Part shown: one piece after another, positions 25,146 to 33,562 of the stretch
Numbering within the stretch: position 1 is the first letter of the stretch
Layout: every line of letters begins with the position of its first letter
Source: Moraxella caprae DSM 19149
GTDB lineage: Bacteria > Pseudomonadota > Gammaproteobacteria > Pseudomonadales > Moraxellaceae
Assembly (NCBI RefSeq): GCF_000426885.1
Contig: NZ_KE384584.1
Location: forward strand, 47,821-81,382
Length of the DNA stretch: 33,562 nt
Direction: 5' to 3'
The notes under the pieces: generated by a model
Seen by the model: the letters and a program-made list of their open reading frames with translations, nothing else
What the model was told of the DNA's origin: nothing
The model's database searches: none
Program-made: the position numbers and the translations under genes

Positions 25146-25877
25146 TTACTGCGATGTCTTTTGACGGACAATCTGATAACGTCTGCCCAAATACCAAATC
25201 GGTGCTGAGATGATGTGAATCAGACGAGTAAACGGCACAAGCAGAATAAGCGTGGTTCCTAAGAACATGTGTAGCTTATAAATCAGCCCTGCATCCACCA
25301 CACGGGCAGCAGCACTCATCGGACGTAATATCGCCAAGTCCTGTGCCCAACCTGCCAATGACAGCATTAACGCACCATCTTTATGGTCAGGATAGTGCCA
25401 AATGGTCGCAAGACCCATGATGAGCTGCACCAAGATGATGACAAGTAGCATCTTATCGCTAAACGTGGATGTATGGCTGACACGTGGGTCAGTAAAACGT
25501 CTCCATATCAGAATCAGTAGCCCCACAAGGCACATCACGCCTGCGATACCACCGACAATGACTGCCACAAGCTGTTTGTCCGCCGCCGAGATAAAGCGTT
25601 CATAGACAAAGTGTGGGGTCAGCATACCAAAGAAATGCCCAAGCAGTACCACAATGATACCGATGTGAAATAGGTTACTGCCGATTCTCATGCCTTTATC
25701 GTTTAGCATTTGGCTTGACCCTGCACGCCATGTGTACTGCGATAGGTCAAATCTTGCCCAGCAACCCAAAATACATACCGTCAAAGCGATGTAAGGGTAA
25801 ATGCCGTACAAAAATATGTGTATCCAGTTTTCGGGGGTTACTGTTGTGATTGCTGTTGCTGTTGCTGTTGCTATCAT
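25146..25877 (-). CDS. narI: respiratory nitrate reductase gamma subunit (cytochrome b)
   Basis: NarI anchors NarGH to the inner membrane and carries two b-type haems that take electrons from quinol. The 243-residue protein has five membrane helices. The haem ligands are all present at family spacing: H71 and H81 (FHIGIIVVLLGHFFGML), and H203 and H221 (YKLHMFLG ... RLIHIIS). The N-terminus is about 15 residues longer than in E. coli and begins with Ala-Thr alternation encoded by a GCAACA hexanucleotide repeat. The ATG overlaps the narJ stop by four bases (ATGA), so the two are translationally coupled. Last gene of the operon. Confidence 0.97.
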   Translation of the reverse strand: MIATATATAITTVTPENWIHIFLYGIYPYIALTVCILGCWARFDLSQYTWRAGSSQMLNDKGMRIGSNLFHIGIIVVLLGHFFGMLTPHFVYERFISAADKQLVAVIVGGIAGVMCLVGLLILIWRRFTDPRVSHTSTFSDKMLLVIILVQLIMGLATIWHYPDHKDGALMLSLAGWAQDLAILRPMSAAARVVDAGLIYKLHMFLGTTLILLVPFTRLIHIISAPIWYLGRRYQIVRQKTSQ

Positions 25878-26683
25878 GACGACACTCCTTCGCTAACAGT
25901 TTTATTGGTTTTAAAATCCACCCAATGCACAGGGATTTCGCTTGTCTTTTGGGCTTGTCTTGCCAAGGTCTCGGCAATGCGAATGTCGGTCTGGCTTGAC
26001 GGACAGCGTTCTTCTTGCTTTGCCGCCAAAAAGTCCACGACTTCTTCTTCCCATTCTTTGTCAATGGCATCAAAAGTCGTATCATCCACCTTGTCTTTAC
26101 CCATCTTGGCAAGCTCGTCATCAATGACGGTCAAAGGCTTGCCTGCAATTTGCAATAACGCCTTAAACAGCCCAGCATAACTACTGCCTTTGTCCACCAG
26201 TCTCGCCCCCAGTAGAGCGATGATGTGGCTGACATCAGCGATATCCATGCGAATCTCAACATCATCTGCAAAGCCTGCCTTGTAGGACAAAAATTCTAGA
26301 TACATGGGCAAATAGTCGGGCAATTCTTTGACATCAATGGCAAAGCCCGCCTGTTCATACTGCCCCATCAAATCCACCATCGCCTGCCCACGGTCTCGGC
26401 TTTCGCCATGCACGTGTTCAAACAGCCAAAGCGACAACGAACGCCCACGCTCAAACAGACTGTCATACGCCGACTGAGCCTCAATCGAGCCTTTGCTTGA
26501 TAACTCATCAACAAAGGCGTTAATCTCTTGGCGAACCTCGGGGCTGATGAGCTTTGATGTTGCCACAATGTCTTTGCACGCATCCAGCGTATCATCAGCA
26601 AACAACTCATCAGACGGATAATCCATAAGCAGGCTTATTACTTTTAATAATTTAAAATCAAGATGATTCATACTAGCCCCCAT
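25874..26683 (-). CDS. narJ: nitrate reductase molybdenum-cofactor assembly chaperone
   Basis: NarJ binds apo-NarG and guides insertion of the molybdenum cofactor and an Fe-S cluster; it is not part of the final enzyme. The family signature is clear: YPSDELF near the start, YDSLFERGRSLSLWLFEHVHGESRDRGQAMVDL in the middle, ELPDYLPMYLEFLS, and a late WEEEVV segment. The frame from ATG 26683 has 269 residues and shares one base with the narH stop (TGATG). A second ATG at 26671 has a GGGGG ribosome site and is also plausible, giving 265 residues. Compared with E. coli (236) the C-terminus is longer. Confidence 0.95.
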   Translation of the reverse strand: MGASMNHLDFKLLKVISLLMDYPSDELFADDTLDACKDIVATSKLISPEVRQEINAFVDELSSKGSIEAQSAYDSLFERGRSLSLWLFEHVHGESRDRGQAMVDLMGQYEQAGFAIDVKELPDYLPMYLEFLSYKAGFADDVEIRMDIADVSHIIALLGARLVDKGSSYAGLFKALLQIAGKPLTVIDDELAKMGKDKVDDTTFDAIDKEWEEEVVDFLAAKQEERCPSSQTDIRIAETLARQAQKTSEIPVHWVDFKTNKTVSEGVSS

Positions 26684-28221
26684 CAGTTATCCCACGTCTG
26701 CACGGTCTCAATCATCTCACGGCGATTGGACTTACGCTGACCGAACATACTGACATCATTACCGCCTGTACAACCGTTGCCAAAAGTAAAGCCACAGCCG
26801 TTTTTATCGGCAAAGGCGTCAGACAACGCTTCTTCACGGTGAGCGGTCGGAATGACAAAGCGGTCTTCGTAGTTGGCGATTGCCAAATAGCGGTACATCT
26901 CTTCAACTTGGTGTTTGGTCAAGCCTACTTCATCAAGCACCGCTTGGCTTTCGACCTTATCAACAAGTTGCATACGCTTATAAGAACGCATGGCAAGTAG
27001 ACGTTTTAGGGCAAGTTTGACAGGTACTTCATCGCCAGCGGTCAGCATATTGGCAAGGTATTTGACAGGAATACGCAGACTATCCACATCAGGGATAAGC
27101 CCGTCCATGCCCACTTTGCCCGCTTGTGCAGCATTTTGGATTGGCGATAGCGGTGGCACATACCATACCATCGGCAAGGTGCGATATTCTGGGTGCAAAG
27201 GCAAAGCAAGTTGCCAATCCATCGCCAGTTTGTACACAGGTGATTTTTGGGCGGCTTCGATGACACTCATCGGCACGCCATCTTTTAGAGCTTGCTCAAT
27301 GACAGCAGGGTCGTTGGGGTCTAAGAACACATCAAGCTGGGCTTTGTACAAATCTTTCTCATTTGGGGTGCTGGCGGCTTCTTTGATTTTGTCGGCATCA
27401 TACAAAAGCACGCCAAGATAACGAATACGTCCCACGCACGTCTCAGAACAGATGGTTGGCTGACCTGACTCAATGCGTGGATAACAGAAGATACATTTTT
27501 CGGATTTGCCTGATTTCCAGTTATAATAAATCTTCTTATAAGGACAGCCCGAGATACACATACGCCAGCCACGGCATTTGTCTTGGTCAATAAGCACAAT
27601 ACCGTCTTCTTCACGCTTATAAATGGCTCCCGATGGGCAAGACGCCACACACGTTGGGTTAAGACAATGCTCGCACAAGCGTGGCAGGTACATCATAAAG
27701 GTGTTTTCGTATTCACCATAAATGTCGGCTTGAACTTGGTCAAAGTTCTTATCGGCACGGCGTTTGGCAAATTCAGAGCCTAGAATTTCTTCCCAGTTTG
27801 GCCCCCATTCGATTTTTTGCATACGCTTGCCTGTGATGAGCGAGCGTGGGCGTGCAATCGGCTGATGGTCGCCTAATGGGGCGGTGTGCAGGTGCTGATA
27901 GTCAAAGTCAAACGGCTCATAATAGTCGTCAAGCGTTGGCAAATCAGGGTTGGCAAAAATATTGGCAAGCACACGGAATTTACCGCCAATCTTTGGATTG
28001 ATAGAGCCGTTGGCGTTACGAATCCAGCCCCCCTTCCATTTTTCTTGGTTTTCCCACTCTTTGGGGTAGCCGATACCAGGCTTGGACTCTACGTTGTTAA
28101 ACCATGCGTATTCCATGCCTTCACGGCTTGTCCAGACGTTTTTGCAGGTAACAGAGCAGGTGTGGCAACCGATACATTTATCAAGGTTTAGCACCATGCC
28201 AACTTGTGAGCGAATTTTCAT
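26683..28221 (-). CDS. narH: respiratory nitrate reductase beta subunit (Fe-S)
   Basis: NarH passes electrons from NarI haem to NarG through four iron-sulfur clusters. The 512-residue protein retains every cysteine group at E. coli spacing: C16, C19, C22, C26; C183, C186, C191, C195; C216, C222, C226 with W219 in place of a cysteine, marking the [3Fe-4S] cluster; and C243, C246, C258, C262. AAGGGG precedes the ATG at suitable distance. It overlaps narJ by one base. The gap to narG is unusually long (330 bases) because of a MITE-like insertion and a hairpin. The gene itself is intact. Confidence 0.97.
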   Translation of the reverse strand: MKIRSQVGMVLNLDKCIGCHTCSVTCKNVWTSREGMEYAWFNNVESKPGIGYPKEWENQEKWKGGWIRNANGSINPKIGGKFRVLANIFANPDLPTLDDYYEPFDFDYQHLHTAPLGDHQPIARPRSLITGKRMQKIEWGPNWEEILGSEFAKRRADKNFDQVQADIYGEYENTFMMYLPRLCEHCLNPTCVASCPSGAIYKREEDGIVLIDQDKCRGWRMCISGCPYKKIYYNWKSGKSEKCIFCYPRIESGQPTICSETCVGRIRYLGVLLYDADKIKEAASTPNEKDLYKAQLDVFLDPNDPAVIEQALKDGVPMSVIEAAQKSPVYKLAMDWQLALPLHPEYRTLPMVWYVPPLSPIQNAAQAGKVGMDGLIPDVDSLRIPVKYLANMLTAGDEVPVKLALKRLLAMRSYKRMQLVDKVESQAVLDEVGLTKHQVEEMYRYLAIANYEDRFVIPTAHREEALSDAFADKNGCGFTFGNGCTGGNDVSMFGQRKSNRREMIETVQTWDN

Positions 28222-28240
28222 AGGATTCCCCTTATGCCTA

Positions 28241-28266
28241 GTTCTTTTTAATTAATTGAAAAGAAC
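28241..28266. repeat. 8-bp-stem hairpin in the narG-narH gap
   Basis: GTTCTTTT (28241-28248) and AAAAGAAC (28259-28266) are exact reverse complements with a 10-base loop. It lies 20 bases before the narH start, between the MITE and the ribosome site. It might affect mRNA stability or processing in the operon. Confidence 0.5.
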
Positions 28267-28286
28267 ATCGGTAGGTCAAAATTGAA

Positions 28287-28492
28287 TAGGGCGTGTTGAA
28301 CCTTTATAACACAAACTATAATTTGAAATTTTGTAAAATAAAATCACTGTTTTTGCATGAAAAAATGGCTAAATCTTGTTTTTCATCGTCAAAATCCTTG
28401 TTGATATTTCAATATCAACTGCGGACTTTTCCTTGAAAAACGTGCGATTTTTCTCATTTTTCATTGCAAATACAAAGATTCAACACGCCCTA
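28287..28492. mobile_element. 206-bp MITE-like element between narG and narH
   Basis: The ends are TAGGGCGTGTTGAACCTTTATA and the reverse complement of TAGGGCGTGTTGAATCTTTGTA, matching at 20 of 22 positions. If the outer TA on each side is a target duplication, the element proper is 28289-28490. It has no coding capacity, and holds an inner 8-bp hairpin (28400-28419). TA duplication and short inverted ends are typical of non-autonomous IS630/mariner-like elements, but the parent is not in the window. Degenerate relatives lie upstream of glnS. Confidence 0.8.
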
Positions 28493-28551
28493 GTTTATCC
28501 CCTTTGCTGAAAGTTTACTATCCTACCAAAAGGGATAAACAGGGCGGTTTA

Positions 28552-31500
28552 TCAGTCCAAAGTAGTAGGCAATGGACGTGGCAGACTGTCATCAGGCTTG
28601 CCTTCTAGCCAATCGATGTTCGCCATCTTACGCACCACCACGAACTCATCACGGTTACAGCCGACCGTACCATAGTAGTTAAAGCCGTACGCTTGCTGGG
28701 CATAACCGCCAATCATGTGCGTAGGTTTTAGGATTGCCCGAGTTACTGAGTTATGAATACCACCACGGGTGCCTGAGTTTTCAGAACCAGGGATGTTCAC
28801 AAGCTTTTCTTGGGCGTGATACATCATCGTCATACCTTCTTTGACACGCTGAGAGACGACCGCACGGGCGGTGATGGTGCCGTTATGGTTAAAGACTTCA
28901 ATCCAGTCGTTGTCTTCGATACCTGCTTTTTTGGCATCAATCTCACTCATCCACACGATAGGACCACCACGGGACAGCGTTAGCATGAGCAGGTTCTCAG
29001 AGTAAGTACTGTGAATGCCCCATTTTTGGTGTGGCGTTAGGAAGTTCAGCACTATCTCTTTGTTGCCGTTTGACTTATAGCGTTTTAGCTCGTCTGTCGT
29101 TCTTGTGTCAATCGGTGGGCGATACTGTTGCAACTGCTCGCCAAACGCCTGCATCCAAGGGTGGTCTTGGTAGAACTGCTGACGACCTGTGATGGTACGC
29201 CAAGGGATGAACTCATGCACGTTGGTGTAGCCTGCGTTGTAGCTCACCTTTTCGGATTCTAGCCCCGACCAAGTTGGGGATGAGATAATCTTACGAGGCT
29301 GGGCAACAATATCACGAAAACGAATTTTTTCGTGTTCAGATGATTTTGCCAAATGGGTGTGATCTCGCCCTGTATTGCTTGACAAGTCCGCCCATGCCTT
29401 GACCGCAACGTGTCCGTTGGTCTCAGGGGCGAGCATGAGTACCGTCTCGGCGGCGTCCACGGCGGTATTAATGCGTGGGCGACCGTGAGCCACGTTGTCT
29501 TCGGTAACGGTGTAGTTGAGCTCACCAAGTAGTTTGACTTCTTCTTTGGTATCCCAAGTAATGCCCTTTGAGCCGTTGCCGAGCTTATCCATGAGCGTGC
29601 CAAGCGATGTAAATTTGGCATAAATGGACGGATAATCACGCTCTACGACTTTGATGTGTGGGCAGTTCTTACCAGGGACTGGGCGTACGCCTTGGGTTTT
29701 CCAGTCGGTTCCACCAAAGGGCTGAGCCAGCTCGCCCTCTGAGTCGTGTTGCATGGGCAAGGTTACGATGTCTGTTTCCACACCAAGATGACCGACTGAC
29801 AGCTCGGAGAATTTTTGGGCGATAAGCTTATAAATCTCCCAGTCCGTCTTGGACTCCCACGCAGGGTCGGTGGCAGCAGTCAATGGGTGGATAAAGGGGT
29901 GCATATCAGACGTATTCAGGTCGTCTTTTTCGTACCATGTGGCAGTCGGTAGCACGATGTCAGAATACAGACAGGTGGACGACATTCTAAAATCAAGCGT
30001 GGTAACAAGGTCAAGTTTGCCCGTTGCCCCATTTGGCTCAAAGTCAATCTCAGTTGGGCGAATGCCATCATGAATGGTCTCTTCGCCTAGGATACCGTGC
30101 TTGGTGCCTAGTAGGTAGTGAAGCATATATTCATGCCCCTTGCCCGATGAGCCAAGCAGGTTTGACCGCCAGATGAATAGGTTTCTTGGGAAGTTGGTAG
30201 GATTGTCAGGCGACTCAGCAGCAAAACGCACGTTGCCATTTGCCAGATTGTCCACGACATAGCTCTCAATGTCCTGCCCTGATGACTTGGCAAGACGACC
30301 AAGCTCCAAGGGGTTCATGTTAAGCTGTGGGGCAGACGGTAGCCAGCCTGCACGTTCGGCACGCACGTTGTAGTCGAGCATATGCTCAGGAAACTCTGAT
30401 TTGTCAGCGTGTGGCGATAAAATCTCGTGAGCAGAAACCTTTTCGTGTCGCCATTGGCTTGAATGATTATAAAAGAAGCTCGTGCCATTCATGTGGCGTG
30501 GCGGTCTGTGCCAGTCTAAGGCAAAGGCAACAGGAGCCCAGCCTGTCTGCGGTCTTAGTTTTTCTTGACCGACATAATGAGCCCAACCACCCCCTGACTG
30601 ACCGATACAGCCACACAGCATAAGCATATTGATAACGCCACGGTAGTTCATGTCCATGTGATACCAGTGGTTCATGCCTGCCCCGATGATGACCATTGAT
30701 TTGCCATGAGTCTTGTCGGCATTGTCGGCAAATTCACGAGCGATTTGAATGACTTTTTCACGGCTTACGCCTGTGATTTTCTCTTGCCAAGCAGGCGTGC
30801 CTGCCACGGTTTCATCATTATAATCATCAGTTACGTGCTGACCGCCCACGCCATTGTCCACGCCAAGATTGGCAAGCATTAAATCAAAGACTGTTACCAC
30901 TTTGACTGTTTCGCCATTGGCTAGTGTAAGCGTTTTGCAAGGCACATTTTTGTACTGGATATTATCCCCTTCGGCGGCGGTAAAGTAAGGGTGTTCATCA
31001 CCGCCAAAGTAGTCCATGCCAACCGTTGCCGTCTCGCCTGAGCCTTTTAGAGTCAAAGCCAAATCCACGTCTGTGTTGTTTGTACCCTCTTTACTCTCCA
31101 AGTTCCAACGACCGCTCTCGCCCCAACGGTAGCCAATCGCCCCATAAGGCGACACCAGCTCGCCATTATTATTGATGGCGATGGTTTTCCATTCGGGGTT
31201 GTTGTCTTGACCTAAGTTGTTCACCAGGTCTGATGCACGCAAAAACCGCCCTGCTCGTGCCGATTGCCCTTCGCCTTCGACCATGACAAGCATGGGCAAA
31301 TCGGTGTAGCGTTTGGCATAGTCGGTAAAGTAGGCACTTGGATTTTTTAGATAAAATTCTTTGATAATCACATGACAAAACGCCTGAGCAAGAGCGGCGT
31401 CTGTGCCTTGTTTTGGGTTTAGCCATAGGTCGCACAGCTTGGCAATCTCGGCATAGTCAGGGGTGATGGCGACAGTTTTTGTACCTTTATAACGCACTTC

Positions 31501-32306
31501 GGTAAAAAAGTGAGCGTCAGGGGTACGGGTCTGCGGTACGTTTGACCCCCATGCGATGATGTAGTCAGAGTTGTACCAGTCGGCAGCTTCTGGCACGTCT
31601 GTCTGCTCACCCCAAGTCATCGGAGACGCTGGTGGCAAATCGCAATACCAATCATAAAACGACAAACACACCCCACCAATAAGCGACAAATAGCGAGAGC
31701 CAGCGGCATAGCTAATCATACTCATGGCAGGAATGGGCGAGAAACCAATGATACGGTCAGGACCAAAGGTCTTGGCGGTGTAGATGTTGGCGGCAGCGAT
31801 GATTTCCACCACTTCATTCCATGATGAACGGACAAAGCCCCCATGCCTCGCTTGGATTTGTACTGCTCGGTCTTGGTTGGGTCAGTTACGATACTTGCCC
31901 ATGTGTCCACAGGGTTTTTGTGGACTGCCTTGGCTTCACGCCACAGTTTGAGCAAGGGTTTACGCACTTTGGGGTATTTGACACGGTTGGCAGAGTACAT
32001 ATACCAACTATAAGACGCACCACGGGGACAGCCACGGGGTTCGTGGTTGGGTAGGTCTGGGCGTGTGCGTGGGTAGTCGGTTTGCTGAGTCTCCCACGTT
32101 ACCAGTCCGTTTTTGACATAGATTTTCCATGAGCATGAGCCTGTACAGTTCACGCCATGAGTTGAGCGGACGATTTTGTCAAACTGCCAACGACTGCGAT
32201 AGCTGTTCTCCCAATCACGGTTTTCATCACGAATCTCGCCGTGTCCGTCAGCGTATTCGCCCGTTTTTTTCTTAAAAAAACGGAATTGGTCTAATAAATG
32301 GTTCAT
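28552..32306 (-). pseudogene. narG: respiratory nitrate reductase alpha subunit, frameshifted
   Basis: NarG holds the bis-MGD molybdenum site that reduces nitrate to nitrite on the cytoplasmic face of the membrane. The first frame, from ATG 32306 (good GGGGG ribosome site), carries the FS0 cluster ligands H50, C54, C58 and C93 and reads like E. coli NarG to residue 156, then shifts into unrelated residues and stops at 31722. From about 31840 the correct sequence continues in another frame (GFVRSSWNEVVEI) to 28552, including the Mo-ligand aspartate in YDWYCDLPP. The shift is at five Gs on the minus strand (31842-31838): six would give a continuous 1251-residue protein, against 1247 in E. coli. 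Everything else is well conserved, so the lesion is recent, a switchable tract, or a sequencing error. Confidence 0.93.
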
Positions 32307-32422
32307 AAATCCCCCTTGTGGGTTGGCTAAACTTAAAAAGTTTTTGGCTAAATTGATGAGCTTACTATAAAGAAAACCGCCAAATTAAGGTATTAACTTG
32401 ACGGCTAGGGGGATAATACTAA

Positions 32423-32435
32423 GGGGGTAGGGGTA
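32423..32435 (-). promoter_or_regulatory. NarL-like heptamers upstream of narG
   Basis: On the minus strand TACCCCT (32435-32429) fits the NarL/NarP consensus TACYYMT and is followed by TACCCCC, one base off. They lie just downstream of the FNR-type box, near a possible -10 TATTAT. Heptamers are short and easily found by chance. Confidence 0.3.
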
Positions 32436-32457
32436 GGTATTTGCTTGACTTTTAGGC

Positions 32458-32471
32458 TTGATATTTATCAA
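32458..32471. promoter_or_regulatory. FNR-type box upstream of narG
   Basis: TTGAT-ATTT-ATCAA is a perfect match to the palindromic FNR consensus TTGAT-N4-ATCAA. It lies 152 bases upstream of the narG start. A minus-strand TATTAT about 50 bases downstream would place the box close to -60, the class I activator position. Anaerobic induction of nar by FNR is well known in relatives. Confidence 0.7.
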
Positions 32472-32528
32472 TTCATCAGCCAAATCATAACCATGATAAA
32501 CAAAAAAAACAGTCCGCTATGAACCGAC

Positions 32529-32562
32529 CCCCAAAGCTCGCCACTCACACTAACCTTTGGGG
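32529..32562 (+). promoter_or_regulatory. hairpin at the IS left end covering the orfA ribosome site
   Basis: CCCCAAAG (32529-32536) and CTTTGGGG (32555-32562) are exact reverse complements followed by TGCTTTTT. The GGGG of the right arm is the probable ribosome site of orfA at 32571. Transcripts entering from outside would fold this arm away or terminate at the T run. Confidence 0.6.
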
Positions 32563-32570
32563 TGCTTTTT

Positions 32571-33101
32571 ATGGCAAAATACACCACCGACTTTAAACTG
32601 TCTGTCATAGCATATTATCTAAACGGACACAGTTACAAGCAAACCGCTAAACAGTTTAACCTATCCACAGACAGCATTGTTGAACAGTGGGTCAAACTCT
32701 ATCAAACACATGGCATTGATGGTATTCAAAGACGAAGTACCAAAGCTGTCTATGACACAGACTTTAAACTAAACGCAATCAAACAACTTCAACATGGCAA
32801 ATCTCTAACCAAACTTGCCATAGAGCTTAATCTACCACAACCTGATTTACTGTCAAACTGGTTAAAGTTATATCAGTCCTTTGGTATAATGGGAGTTACC
32901 CCCAAACCCAAAGGTAGAAAAGCTGTGTCAAACAAACACAACGCCAATCAAAACAAATTAACAAACAAAACAACAAGCAAAACCAAACCACAAGATGATG
33001 ATTATGCCAAACTTTTAAAACGCCTAGCCTATTTAGAAGCAGAAAACGACCACCTAAAAAAGCTCGATGCCTTAATTCGTCAGAAAGAGCAAAACAAGTA
33101 A
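32571..33101 (+). CDS. IS3-family transposase OrfA (IS150 group)
   Basis: A 176-residue DNA-binding protein with two helix-turn-helix units: residues about 1-55 (YTTDFKLSVIAYYLNGHSY ... STDSIVEQWVKLY) and about 62-108 (FKLNAIKQLQHGKSLTKLA ... DLLSNWLKLY), then a Lys/Asn/Thr-rich linker and a C-terminal coiled-coil segment (LLKRLAYLEAENDHLKKLDAL) used for multimerisation. ATG 32571 with upstream GGGGTG is preferred over the GTG at 32562. The gene ends in TAA at 33099-33101, beyond the frameshift site that produces the OrfAB transposase. Confidence 0.92.
   Translation: MAKYTTDFKLSVIAYYLNGHSYKQTAKQFNLSTDSIVEQWVKLYQTHGIDGIQRRSTKAVYDTDFKLNAIKQLQHGKSLTKLAIELNLPQPDLLSNWLKLYQSFGIMGVTPKPKGRKAVSNKHNANQNKLTNKTTSKTKPQDDDYAKLLKRLAYLEAENDHLKKLDALIRQKEQNK
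33056..33062 (+). promoter_or_regulatory. -1 programmed frameshift site A AAA AAG in orfA
   Basis: The heptamer A-AAA-AAG is in exactly the phase needed (orfA codons CTA AAA AAG). Shifting back one base at this point enters an open frame that joins the orfB sequence with no stop. It matches the standard slippery site of IS3-family elements. Confidence 0.85.
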
Positions 33102-33562
33102 GCTCATCAGCCAAACACCTAAATCAGTTAAAGACAACCATCGTGCAAGAATTAAGGCATAAACACACCCTAAACACCTTACTTGACATTGCCAAATTGC
33201 CAAGAAGTGTGTTTTATTACCACCTTAACAAAGCCAAAGAACCTGACAAAGACCTTGACCTAAAAGAACAAATCAAACACATCTACCACACCCACAAAGG
33301 CAGATACGGTTATCGTAGGATTTGTGCAGAGCTTAATCAAACACTTGCTGGTCAGGGCATTGTCATCAACCACAAAAGAGTGCAACGACTGATGAAAGAG
33401 ATGGGCTTAAAGGCTAAAATCAGGGCACAAAGATACAAAGCTTACTCATCTTATCAAGGTGAACACCAAGACAAGATAAAAGACAATGTCCTACAAAGAG
33501 ACTTTCAGGCCACAAGACCTAACCAGAAGTGGGCAACAGACATTACTGAATTTAAGGTCACT
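33062..33562 (+). CDS. IS3-family transposase OrfB, partial
   Basis: This frame, one base back from orfA, stays open from the slippery site to the window end (167 codons). It reads like an IS150-type OrfB: a helical N-terminal region with KLPRSVFYYHLNK, the HTH_21 block HKGRYGYRRICAEL, VNHKRVQRLMKEMGLKAKI-like residues and the start of the integrase core at NQKWATDITEF, whose aspartate is the first of the DDE triad. The rest lies beyond the window. Expression is expected as an OrfAB fusion by -1 frameshifting; no independent start with a good ribosome site was evident. Confidence 0.9.

Larger units (their letters stand above)
32520..33562 (+). mobile_element. IS3-family insertion sequence (IS150-like), left part, truncated by window end
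   Basis: The likely left end begins TGAACCGACCCCCAAAGC at 32520, with the TG terminus usual for IS3-family elements. It contains orfA with two helix-turn-helix units, a -1 frameshift site and the start of an orfB DDE transposase in the -1 frame. The right end, second inverted repeat and target duplication lie outside the window. It has inserted about 210 bases upstream of narG and about 50 bases upstream of the FNR-type box. Confidence 0.9.

Noticed and set aside
28400-28419. FNR-like site inside the MITE (TTGAT ... ATCAA)
   Set aside because: The half-sites are separated by eight bases instead of four, so it does not fit the FNR consensus; it is better read as a hairpin.
28552-31812. A separate 1086-residue molybdoenzyme gene starting at GTG 31812
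   Set aside because: The sequence aligns with NarG from about residue 167 on, and the missing N-terminus with the FS0 ligands is directly upstream in another frame; it is one gene with a frameshift.
31821-32054. Plus-strand frame opposite the narG 5' region
   Set aside because: It is antisense to conserved NarG sequence and has no supporting signals.

Overview
The window looks like a chromosomal segment of a gammaproteobacterium of the Moraxellaceae, most likely a Moraxella. The basis is the E. coli-like but diverged housekeeping proteins (DnaG, MnmG, MnmA, LysA, UbiA/E/B, GlnS, NarGHJI), a protein resembling the Moraxellaceae FFLEELY-motif family, AT-rich intergenic DNA and many small palindromic repeats. 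The genus is an inference; no rRNA gene is present to fix it.

Layout. 1-95 is a 14-bp tandem repeat in front of dnaG (120-2294), which converges on an AEC-family permease. 3336-3966 holds a small lipoprotein gene whose signal-peptide region carries a 124-bp MITE-like insertion. 4178-6082 is mnmG. 6205-8365 is a minus-strand cluster of two WG-repeat secreted proteins (one frameshifted) and a small unknown protein, followed upstream by grxD and a large 888-residue protein of unknown function with one transmembrane segment. 11811-14219 carries an isochorismatase-like hydrolase, ispF and, divergently, mnmA. A third, AT-rich WG-repeat gene follows mnmA. 15615-21878 contains ubiA, lysA, the FFLEELY-type gene, ubiE and ubiB. 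22207-24013 is glnS with a clear terminator. 24041-25000 holds a hemerythrin-like protein and a DUF4760-like membrane protein preceded by a possible 14-codon leader ORF. 25146-32306 is the respiratory nitrate reductase operon narGHJI on the minus strand, with a strong terminator after narI and an FNR-type box upstream of narG. The right edge (about 32520-33562) is the left part of an IS3-family (IS150-like) insertion sequence, cut by the window end.

How the genes fit together. ubiA, ubiE and ubiB make ubiquinone; membrane-bound NarGHI oxidises quinol and reduces nitrate, with NarJ as assembly chaperone. mnmG and mnmA act on the same wobble uridine (U34) of tRNAs, although they sit in separate units here.

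Most notable observations. (1) The nar locus carries three independent lesions: a one-base deletion in a G tract that splits narG near codon 156, a 206-bp MITE between narG and narH, and an IS3 element about 50 bp upstream of the FNR box. (2) A MITE has inserted into a lipoprotein signal peptide with a 3-bp target duplication and supplies a replacement in-frame start and hydrophobic region; removing it in silico restores a perfect lipoprotein leader. (3) One WG-repeat gene is broken at an A7 tract. (4) Several dispersed palindromic repeat families recur between genes. I see no CRISPR array, prophage, defence island, rRNA or tRNA gene.
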